A stretch of 64,000 nucleotides of DNA from Sanderia malayensis. Taxonomy: Eukaryota; Cnidaria; Scyphozoa; Semaeostomeae; Pelagiidae. The notes under the pieces were generated by a model that was not told the DNA's origin, did not search any database, and was given only the letters and a program-made list of their open reading frames with translations. Within the stretch, counting starts at the first letter, position 1; every line of letters begins with the position of its first letter. Both the position numbers and the translations under genes were made by a program. This document shows, piece by piece, positions 55,036 through 64,000 of the stretch. Location of the stretch: contig RQOL01000532.1 of NCBI GenBank assembly GCA_013076295.1, positions 4,278,001 through 4,342,000 of the forward strand. Reading direction: 5' to 3'.

Positions 55036-56418
55036 TGAAAACTATTATTAATAAAAGTATATGTCAAACGATCAACCCAAAGTAATGTTTCAAAAATCAG
55101 GCTTATTAGCGGAAAAGGCCAAATAGGGTCAGGTTTCAAAGTTCAGTTCAATGTTCAATGACTATAGGAGTTCAAATAATGCCTTCTTACAATGATTACA
55201 GCTAATAGCATCGAGTTTTCATTTACGAGCATACCAGAAACGCATAGCACTCAATAAATAGTAAAATTCTTTTCTGAAGTAGTGTGTTGAAGGAGTGCAC
55301 CGCTTAGTCAGTAACCCTTATCTTCCGACATAAATGGCAATCCATAATTACCGAATTGAAACAAGGAAATTTTGTTAAAAAAGTCAACTAGAATCGAAAG
55401 TTGGGGAGTGGAGGGCGCAAGACTGATACGTGATGAACAATAGAGCGACAAACTGCCACTATTTTCCTAATGCTTACTGTGCAAAAGATGAATAGCTAAA
55501 ATAAACACAAATGAAATCATTCAGATTCACCAACTGAACAAAGCGATGCTAGTTTCATTGCAATGTCTGAGTCGGAAAGTGACAGTGAAATATCAGACTA
55601 TTGACTAACTCAAGGAGTTTTTCGTCAGTTATTGTCAGAAACTTGAATCTCTTCCTCAATTTGGTAAAATGTATTCAGTTACATGATGTTTGATCAAAAA
55701 CAGAAAGGCAACAAAAAGGGTTGATATAAGCGTTGCAGAAAAGCAGAGGCGAGTCCCTGGGTTTACATTTCGTGGTGGTTTATGCGTTTTTTCTGATTTA
55801 CTAAAAGTTAATGACAACTTGACTCAATCTTCTTCCTTGTTCAACACAAACATTTGATTGATTAATTGACTTGATTGGATTTCCTTGCTGGTTCAAAGAA
55901 AACAAAAAAGTAAACAAATGCCATTTTTAATTCTCCCAAAGTAATGTTTAAAGAATCAGGCTTATTAGCGGAAAAGACCAAATAGGGTAAGGTTTCAAAG
56001 TTCAGTTCAATGTTCAATGATTATAGGAGGCCAAATAATGCCTTCTTACAATGATTACAGCTAATAGCATCGAGTTTTCATTTACGAGCATACCAGAAAC
56101 GCATAGCTCTCAATAAATAGTAAAATCCTTTCCTGAAAATGCTCTTCACAATATTAAGTAGTGTGTTGAAGAATTGTACCGCCTGGTCAGTACTCCTAAT
56201 CTTTCAACATAAATGGCATTCCATAATTACCGAATTGAAAGAAGAAAGTGAAGTCAAAAATCTTCTTCCTTGTTCAACACAAACATTTGATTGATTGATT
56301 GACTTGAGTTGATTTCCTTCCTTGTTCAAAGCAAACAAAAAAGTAAATAAAAAGTGAAGTCAAACTCAAACTTACTCAAAAGACATCAAAAATCCAAGCC
56401 AGCAAGTCAGAAGCAAAG

Positions 56419-57274
56419 ATGAAGCTTTGGATTTTATTGCTTGTTTGTGTTGCTTTGTGCAGCAAAGGTAAGTAATGCAAGTTTGCATGCTTTGTATACA
56501 AGCTATGCATATGCATAGTTTCATTCTATACCAAATACCATTTCAGAAAACAATCAACCCAAAGTAATCACATCTGTACATTCGAATTTAAAGAATTTAA
56601 AACTTTTCGTTTCAGGTGCTTTAAGCAGTGAAGATGATGGCCAGAAGCAACAGGTTTCTGTTGAAGATGAACTAAATGACCATGAACCCAGTGACGATGA
56701 GCCAAGTGACGATGAAGATAGTGAAACCGAGTTAGAACAATCTGATGATGATCCAGATGAAGTTGAAACGCAAGGTAACCGTAACCACTTTACAATAGCA
56801 CGCTTCCTTATAAATATTTCATCTCTCCCGAAAAAGACCTTTCCTTGAAAATTGGTCAAAATTTCTTTGGTTACAAACAACCCTGTCTGCTCTTATGTCA
56901 ACGACCCTCTTCTTCTGATGTGTGTTAAACGTAAATCATAGCCCTCTTTCTCTTGTTTTTGAACAGCCGAGAAAGACCCATTCGTGGTGAAAGCGATTGC
57001 CTATTATTGCGAGATGTGCAGATACTGCCGTTTGTGTAAAAGAGGCCTGAAGAGATGCACACGTGGCTACCTGAAGAAGGCTTGCAGCCAGTGCAAGTAC
57101 TGCCGCCCCAGCTACTACAAGCGATTATTGACACGTGTTCGCATCAGAATTCCCCGTATACGTATCCGCCGCATAGGCTACCGCCGTATACGTATCCGCC
57201 GCATAGGCTACCGCCGTGTACGTTTCCGCCGCATAGGCTACCGCCGTATACGTATCCGCCGTATAAGATGGTAA
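56419..57274 (+). CDS. Secreted cationic Cys/Arg-rich peptide precursor, copy 3
   Basis: Exons 56419-56467, 56616-56774, 56967-57274; 171 aa. Signal peptide and acidic pro-region read the same as copy 2. In the Cys domain one residue differs (YLKKACSQC for YLKTACSQC). The tail is 10 residues longer than in copy 2, with three RRIGY units instead of two, by gain of one 30-bp repeat (CGCCGCATAGGCTACCGCCG...). Intron sequences are also nearly identical to copy 2, so the two are very recent duplicates or kept alike by gene conversion. The promoter side carries AAAGTAAATAAAAAGTGAAG about 65 nt before the ATG, a weak TATA candidate shared by copies 2-4. Confidence 0.8.
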
Positions 57275-58182
57275 ACGTGGGAAGAGCATTGTTGACTCAG
57301 TGACTACTTATTGCTGCTTTATATTTTACGTTAAATTTTTATTATATTTGCTGATCATCAAGAATAAAACATTATGTGGTTGTCATTTTGTTGTTGTAAA
57401 TCTACCGAATCATCCCATGATTCATTGCTTGTTGATTTGCGTTGCAAGCAGCCAAGAAAACATTAAAGACATACAAAGGAGCCAAATAGACCCTTGCTTA
57501 AAATAAAACTCAATGCGCTCGACACAATCAATGAACCAGTTGGAATCTGATTGGAAAATAAGATATGCAAATACTGAACTTTTAGCTGTAATGCAATTTA
57601 GAATTAGACTTTGAAAATATCCAAGCCAATAAAGCTAAACCTTGAAAATGTCAAAACTTTGAGAATACTTTTGGTTAAATTTGGGAAGGAGAAATAAGTA
57701 TAGAGGGAATGTAATGTTAATCACATTTATGTTAATTATGTCAGTCCCAGGTCCCCGTGGTATGTAGATAGACTTGATAGCACAAGACTATAAGATGGCG
57801 TTTGTCTTGGGTCCTTTCTGGAATTTTTATGGCATTTGAAAGGAAGCACACAAAAGAAAAACTATATACAAGTTGTGCAAAAATAAAATACTTTTGGTTG
57901 GTTTTATAAATGTTTGCTTACAGGCACTGCATGCCCTCTTTAATATTTCCGTAGCTCTGGCATCCTTTAACACAGATGTAAAATAACAACAGCATGAATC
58001 CAAAAGATATCAGAATGCATGGTTTCTTACATGATTCTAAACAGTTAAGAAATCTCAGGAAATACAAAAACATAGAAGCTTAAAAGCAAAACAAAGCTGC
58101 GAATTTCTCTTTGCTACAATGGATTACTAACATGAAATTGCTTGTCACATCCTTCATCACATAAGAATGAAAATGAAACAAC

Positions 58183-58243
58183 CTAGAGGAAAAAAGAAGT
58201 CGGAGACCCAAAATGACTTTGTCAAATCATGCAGTATCCATTT
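58183..58243 (-). pseudogene. Dynein exon fossil in unit 3
   Basis: Same 61-nt dynein-exon relic as 54975-55035 (KWILHDLTKSFWVSDFFFP). The acceptor AG is lost; the CAAG at the 3' edge became CTAG. Confidence 0.75.
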
Positions 58244-59622
58244 TGAAAACTATTATTAATAACAGTATATGTCAAATGATCAACCCAAAGTAATGTTTCA
58301 AGAATCAAGCTTGTTAGCGGAAAAGAATAAGGTTTCAAAGTTCAGTTCAATGTTCAATGACTATAGGAGGCCAAATAATGCCTTCTTACAATGATTACAG
58401 CTAATAGCATCGAGTTTTCATTTACGAGCATACAAGAAACGCATAGCCCTCAATAAATAGTAGAATTCTTTTCTGAAGTAGTGTGTTGAAGAAGTGTACC
58501 GCCTAGTCAGTAACCCTAATCTTCCGACATAAATGGCATTCCATAATTACCGAATTGAAACAAGGAAATTTTGTTAAAAAAGTCAACTAGAATCAAAAGT
58601 TGGGGAGTGGAGGGCGCAAGACTGATACGTGATGAACAATAGAGCGACGAACTGTCACTATTTTCCATATGCTTACTATGCAAAAGATGAATAGCTAAAG
58701 TAAACACAAATGAAAACATTCAGATTCACAAACCGAACAAAGCGATGCTAGTTTCATTGCAATGTCTAAGTCGGAAAGTGACAGTGAAATATCAGACTAA
58801 TGACTAACTCAAGAAGTTTTTCGTCAGTTATTGTCAGAAACTTTATTCTCTTCCTCAATTTGGTAAAATGTATTCAGTTACATGATGTTTGATCAAAAAC
58901 AGAAAGGCAACAAAAAGGGTTGATATAAGCGTTGCAGAAAAGCAGAGGCGAGTCCCTTGGTTTATATTTCGTGCTGCTACATGCGTGCTTTTCTTGTTTA
59001 CTAAATGTTAATGACGACTTGTTGACTCAATCTTCTTCCTTGTTCAACACAAAGATTTGATTGATTAATTGACTTGATTGGATTTCCTCGCTGGTTCAAA
59101 GCAAACAAAAAGTAAACAAATGCCATTTTCAATCCTTCCAAAGTAGCTAATGTTTAAAGAATCAGGCAGTAGCAGAAAAGACCAAATAGGGTCAGGTTTC
59201 AAAGTTCAGTTCAATGTTCAATGACTATAGGAGGCCAAATAATGCCTTCTTACAATAATTACAGCTAATAGCATCGAGTTTTCATTTACGAGCATACCAG
59301 AAGCGCATAGCTCTCAATAAATAGTAAAATCTATTTCTGAAAATGCTCTTTACAATATTAAGTAGTGTGTTGAAGAATTGTACCGCCTGGTCAGTACTCC
59401 TAATCTTTCAACATAAATGGCAGTCCATAATTACCGAATTGAAAGAAGAAAGTGAAGTCAAAAATCTTCTTCCTTGTTCAACACAAACATTTGATTGATT
59501 GATTGACTTGAGTTGATTTCCTTCCTTGTTCAAAGCAAACAAAAAAGTAAATAAAAAGTGAAGTCAAACTCAGACTTACTCAAAATGCAACAGAAATTCA
59601 AGCCAGCAAGTCAGAAGCAAAG

Positions 59623-60462
59623 ATGAAGCTTTGGATTTTATTGCTTGTTTGTGTTGCTTTGTGCAGCAAAGGTAAGTAATGCAAGTTTGCATATACTTTA
59701 TATACAAACCATGCATAGTTTCATTCTATACCAAATACCGTTTCAGAAAACAATGAACCCAAATTAATCAGATATGTACATGCGAATTTAACGAATTTAG
59801 CATTTTTCGTTTCAGGTGCTTTAAGCAGTGAAGATGGTGGCCAGAAGCAACAGGTTTCTGATGAAGATGAACTAATTGACGATGAACCAAATGAAGATGA
59901 ATCAAATGATGATGAAGATAACAAAACCGAGTTAGAACAATCTGATGATCATCCAGACCAAGTTGAAGCGCAAGGTAACCACATTTTCACTCTCAACCAA
60001 TTCAAACTTATTAGGGTTGATTAAAATGAAAGTGAATTAACATTTTGCAATAGCACTTCCTTATAAATATTTCATCTCTCCCGAAAAATATCTTTCGTTG
60101 AAAATTGGTCAAAATTTCTTTGGTTACAAACAACCCTGTCTGCTCTTAACGACCATCTTCTTCTGATGTGTGTTGAACGTAAATCGTAGCCCTCTTTCTC
60201 TTGTTTTTGAACAGCCGAGAAAGACCCATTCGTGGTGAAAGCGATTGCCTATTATTGCGAGATGTGCAGATACTGCCGTTTGTGTAAAAGAGGCCTGAAG
60301 AGATGCACACGTGGCTACCTGAAGACGGCTTGCAGCCAGTGCAAGTACTGCCGCCCCAGCTACTACAAGCGATTATTGACACGTATTCGCATCAGAATTC
60401 CCCGTATACGTATCCGCCGCATAGGCTACCGCCGTATACGTATCCGCCGTATAAGATGGTAA
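59623..60462 (+). CDS. Secreted cationic Cys/Arg-rich peptide precursor, copy 4
   Basis: Exons 59623-59671, 59816-59974, 60215-60462; 151 aa. The signal peptide is identical to copies 2 and 3. The acidic exon differs at about a dozen residues (DEDELIDDEPNEDESNDDED) but keeps its length and overall charge. The Cys domain is identical to copy 2. The tail has only one RRIGY unit, so it is 10 residues shorter than copy 2 and 20 shorter than copy 3. Intron 2 is longer and keeps sequence (AATGAAAGTGAATTAA) also found before copy 1 exon 3, which places copy 4 closer to the ancestral arrangement. An outward face of acid/basic charge balance is kept despite change, which suggests the pro-region works as a neutraliser. 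Confidence 0.8.
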
Positions 60463-61358
60463 ACGTGGGAAGAGCATTGTTGACTCAGTGACTACTTATT
60501 GCTGCTTTATATTTTACGTTAAATTTTTATTATATTTGCTGATCATCAAGAAGAAAACATTATGTGGTTGTTATTTTGTTGTTGTAAATCTTTCGAATCA
60601 TCCCATGATTCACTGCTTATTGATTTGTGTCGCAAGCATCCAAGAAAACATTAAAGACATACAAAGGAGCCAAATAGACCCTTGTTCAAAATAAAACGCA
60701 ATGCGCACGACACAATCAGTGAACCAGTTGGAATCTGATTGGAAAATAAGATATGCAAATACTGAACTTTAAGCTGTAATGCAATTTAAAAGTAGGCTTT
60801 GAAAATATCCAAGCCAATCAATGTAAACCTTGAAAATGTTAAAACTTTGAGAATACGTTTGGTTAAGTTTGGGAAAGAGAAATAAGTAGAGGGAGTGTAA
60901 TGTTGATCATATTTATGTTCATTATGTCAGTCCCAGGCCTTCGTGGTATATAGATAGACTAAATAGCACAATACTATAAGATGGCGTTCGTCTTGAGTCT
61001 TTCCTGAACTTTGTATAGGGAGCACACAAAAGAAAAACTATATACAAGTTGTGCAAAAATAAAATACTTTTGGTTGGTTTTATAAATGTTTGCTTACAGG
61101 CACTGCATGCCCTCTTTAATATTTCCGTAGCTCTGTCATCCTTTAACACAGATGTAAAATAACAACAGCATGAATCCAAAAGATATCAGAATGCATGATT
61201 TCTTACATGATTCTCAATAGTTAAGAAATCTCAGGAAATACAAAAATATAGAAGCTTAAAAGCAAAACAAAGATGCGAAATTCTCTTTGCTACAATGGAT
61301 TACTAAAATGAAATTGCTTGTCACGTCTTTCATCGCATAGGAATGAAAATGAAACAAC

Positions 61359-61420
61359 CTTGAGGTAAAAAAGAAGTCGGAGACCCAAAATAACTTTGTC
61401 AAACCATGCAGTATCCATTT
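61359..61420 (-). pseudogene. Dynein exon fossil in unit 4
   Basis: Relic of the dynein exon with one inserted base (62 nt). It reads KWILHGLTKLFWVSDFFF and then shifts frame. Its HGL matches the true exon better than the HDL of other units. Confidence 0.75.
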
Positions 61421-61990
61421 TGAAAACAATTATTAATAAAAGTATACGTCAAATGATCAACTCAAAGTAATGTTTAAAGAATCAGGCTTAATAGCGGAAA
61501 AGGCTAAATAGGGTAAGGTTTCAAAGTTCAGTTCAATGTTCAATGACTATAGGAGTTCAAATAATGCCTTCTTACAATGATTACAGCTAATAGCATCGAG
61601 TTTTCATTTACGAGCATACAAGAAACGCATAGCTCTCAATAAATAGTAAAATTCTTTTCTGAAAACGCTCTTCACAATATTAAGTAGTGTGTTGAAGAAT
61701 TGTACCGCCTAGTCAGTAATCCTAATCTCTCGACATAAATGGCATTCCATAATTACCGAATTGAAACAAGAAAGTAAAGTCAAAAGAGTCAACTAGAATC
61801 CAAAGTTTGGGGGGGGGGGGAGTGGAAGGCGCAAGACTGATGCGCGTGACAAAAAATAGAGCGACGAACTGCAACTGACTATCCTTGTAATATTTACTAT
61901 GCAAAAGATGACTAGTGAAATAAACACGACTGAAATGATTCAGATTCACAAACCGAAAAAAGCGATGCTTGCCCAGAAAACTTTATTTCT

Positions 61991-62452
61991 GTTCCTCAAG
62001 TTGGTAAAATGTATTTTAGTTACATGATGTTCTACTCATTCTACAAACTATACTGCAACATCTTCAGTTCGGTTATACAACTTTCAGTCAGGTGTTGTTC
62101 AACGGAGATGCAAAAATCCTCGCGATGGGTTGCAAAGGAGAAGGAAGCTTCATGTTAGCTCACACAAAAAACGAGCATGCGCAGATACGAGAAGCAAAGT
62201 AGGAAAGTTCAAGGAGTTGAATTGCAATAACGATTTACAAAATGTTGTGCGTGATACGTTATGATAACATGAATAAACACAATAATGGAAAATACTGATT
62301 AGATAAAAGCGACTTTTTACACAGTGGGTCACTTGTTACTGTACCATTTTGTACGAATCCGAACAGGACAGTGCATATGAAAAATCTTTAAAAACAAGCA
62401 GTTAACCCAAACAGAATAAACAAAGTATATTATACAACCTGATGCAAAGTCT
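61991..62452. other. Intergenic between peptide array and dynein end
   Basis: No gene was seen. The region should hold the dynein 3' UTR; AT-rich words resembling poly(A) signals on the minus strand occur near 62415. Confidence 0.5.
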
Positions 62453-63964
62453 TTAATCATTCAGTTGGCAGAGCAAGGCAGTTCCCTTGGATATCCAATA
62501 ATCTTGTCCCAAATGTGTTGGCAAATACACCGAAACTACGAAGTTTGTTGAATGTCCTGCGGAAATAAAAATAAAAACTTTAGCAAGTATATATGTTGCT
62601 AATCATTAGCAAAACGTAGTCAATAGGACTTCGTTTGCAGCTACATCGTAGAAAATTACACCAATCAACAACCGGGATCCTTTTCAATTGCCCCATCAAC
62701 TGACACTACAATACATACATACCTGTATTACATACATACATACATACCTGTGGTAGAATACATACCTGTGGTTGAAAGTACTCCTGCTCTAAGTGCAGTT
62801 TTATACAATGGAGAACAGTACTGCATTGGGTCTGGAGTAAGATTCATTCCGGGCTCCATGTGCATAATAGGGAGATTCTGAAAAGATATTTAAAACATCA
62901 TAACAACATATATAGCATCAAAAGGCACTAAATTTTCAGCAGAGTCTTGAAGAGGGTCTAAGGATGTCTCGTCGCATTGGGTATTCACAACTTTTATTAT
63001 GAAACAAGTCAACTGGCAAGGTATTTAGTTCATTATAGCGACAAATCAATTTATATAAGGATTTCAAGTAAGAGAGCTTCTTTAAATTCTAATCGTCCTT
63101 GCATCCAAAGAATGTATTCACATTTGGCCATGTGTAAAGCATGCATAACTAATGTCATCTTTAGTTGTTGCATTTCTAGAGCAAAACCTCTTGAAAGAGA
63201 TCATGTTTCTACTTACACTAGTCATCTCTGCTGGTAAGGCATCAGCCAGTTGCATTTTCTCATCGTCCCATCGCCCAGCTTCAATGAATAAACCATGCAC
63301 CAATACACCGTCTTCAGGAGTGCTCAGCTCTTTGTCCATTTCTAACTCTTCACCGTGTTGCAATTTGGACATGGCCTCGTTAACTTGCTCCTGGTTTCTG
63401 TACGTTGGTAGAATGTTATACTTGAATGACAGTTGATCGATTGGCTGGTTGTATTTTCTTGCATGGTTCTGAAGTGTACCAGTTAGGAATCCTAGGAAGT
63501 ACAAGAAAATAGTAATTTAAGAGTAAGACAGAGGTGCAACTTTCCCTTTCCTGTACGGTGGGTTACTAAAATGAAATTGATGCACTCGTTTTTCATCGCA
63601 TAGGAATAAAAAAACTACCTTGAGGAAAAAAGAAGCCAGAAACCCAAAATGACTTTGGCAAACCATGCAATATCCATTTCTAAAATTATTATTATTAAAT
63701 GTAAATGTCAATGTCAAGGCAAAAGGTTAAAAATCAAGTTTATGAGCGGAAGAAGATTCAGGATTCAATGTTTAGTTTAATCAATATAGGAGGTCAAACA
63801 AGAGCTTCTTATGACAGAAAATAAGGTAATAGCATAAAGTCTTGTTCACGAATAAAACAGAGCATTCATACCTCGATAAAGTTTATTCTAAGAACAAGAT
63901 CCTTAACCCATGATGCTAGCGGCTTCAAAGATGGATAGGCAGCATTCTCCCAAAGAGTAGGTAC
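62453..63964 (-). CDS. Axonemal dynein heavy chain, C-terminal 214 aa (DNAH6-like)
   Basis: Five last exons on the minus strand: 63964-63872, 63679-63619, 63491-63217, 62877-62766, 62556-62453 (stop TAA). All phases agree. In order they encode [60 protein letters not shown]...[40 protein letters not shown], and [20 protein letters not shown]...[13 protein letters not shown]. This is the C-terminal domain of a dynein heavy chain: the [12 protein letters not shown] loop, PLYKT.RAG.LSTTGHSTN, and the WI.KG.ALLCQL ending. The gene continues beyond the right edge of the window; the AAA+ motor is not seen. The wording is closest, from memory, to DNAH6 (inner-arm, single-headed); the subtype is unproved. 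The intron flanks of the 61-nt exon are the source of repeats in the peptide array. Confidence 0.9.
62709..62765. repeat. (CATA)n microsatellite at dynein splice donor
   Basis: CATACATACATAC runs abut the donor of the 62877-62766 exon. TACCTGTGGT appears twice (62745 and 62764), so the donor itself is duplicated. Confidence 0.75.
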
Positions 63965-64000
63965 CTACAGAGCAAAACAAATCGATAGCATGAATTCTGA

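Larger units (their letters stand above)
48990..61990. repeat. Tandem array of ~3.2-kb units with cationic-peptide genes
   Basis: Exon-1 ATGs of the intact genes are at 53250, 56419 and 59623 (steps 3169 and 3204). Flanking sequence is conserved for the whole unit: 3' flank with AAAATAAAAC poly(A) word, a dynein-exon fossil, and two copies per unit of a segment with TTCAGTTCAATGTTCAATGA (for example 51745 and 52825, 55138 and 55995, 58335 and 59195). A TTGATTGATTGA stretch precedes exon 1. Partial units lie at the left end (48990-50280, with a short module at 49019-49140) and right end (60.5-61.99 kb). A run of 12 G sits at 61808. Confidence 0.9.

Overview
This is eukaryotic, almost certainly metazoan, nuclear DNA. 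It is AT-rich. Genes have short GT-AG introns, and recognisable animal genes are present: an axonemal dynein heavy chain, the splicing factor GPKOW, a TRP channel, PTTG1IP and a galactose 3-O-sulfotransferase. I could not fix the phylum. A marine invertebrate such as a tunicate would fit, but that is inference. Exon coordinates were worked out by hand from splice motifs, reading-frame phase and protein similarity recalled from memory; no database search was run.

Layout. (1) 1-21.6 kb is a graveyard of mobile elements and duplicated fragments. A segment of about 3.3-3.9 kb occurs twice (about 290-3625 and 11510-15395). It carries a RING/TRAF-type zinc-finger gene, a retrotransposon gag and several unknown ORFs, all on the minus strand. 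Between the copies lies a head-to-tail array of a zinc-finger plus tyrosine-recombinase element (about 5.46-11.08 kb). Further right are remnants of a THAP/Harbinger-like transposase, a cyclin-box ORF with its own TATA box and one in-frame stop, a RecQ-like helicase fragment and a hAT-like element.
(2) 21.6-33 kb is gene-poor. It holds an intronless orphan gene (22.9-23.7 kb), an intronless PTTG1IP homologue (24.7-25.3 kb) and a small MITE.
(3) 33.3-48.9 kb is a normal gene-dense stretch: Gal3ST (minus), an ankyrin-TRP channel (plus, 9 exons, 756 aa) and GPKOW (minus, 14 exons). The TRP and GPKOW genes converge. The last GPKOW intron contains a decayed copy of the TRP S6 exon and a 62-bp minisatellite.
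(4) 49-62 kb is a tandem array of units of about 3.2 kb. Each unit carries a three-exon gene for a secreted precursor: signal peptide, strongly acidic pro-region, then a cationic domain with 8 cysteines and an Arg-rich tail built from 10-residue repeats. Three copies look intact and one has lost exons 1-2. I know of no named family with this architecture; it looks like a host-defence (antimicrobial) peptide family, but that is inference.
(5) 62.4-64 kb holds the last five exons of an axonemal dynein heavy chain on the minus strand. Each peptide-gene unit also contains a decayed copy of one dynein exon and its intron flanks, so the array probably grew by duplicating DNA from this dynein locus.

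The best candidate for something undescribed is the cationic peptide array and its origin beside the dynein gene.
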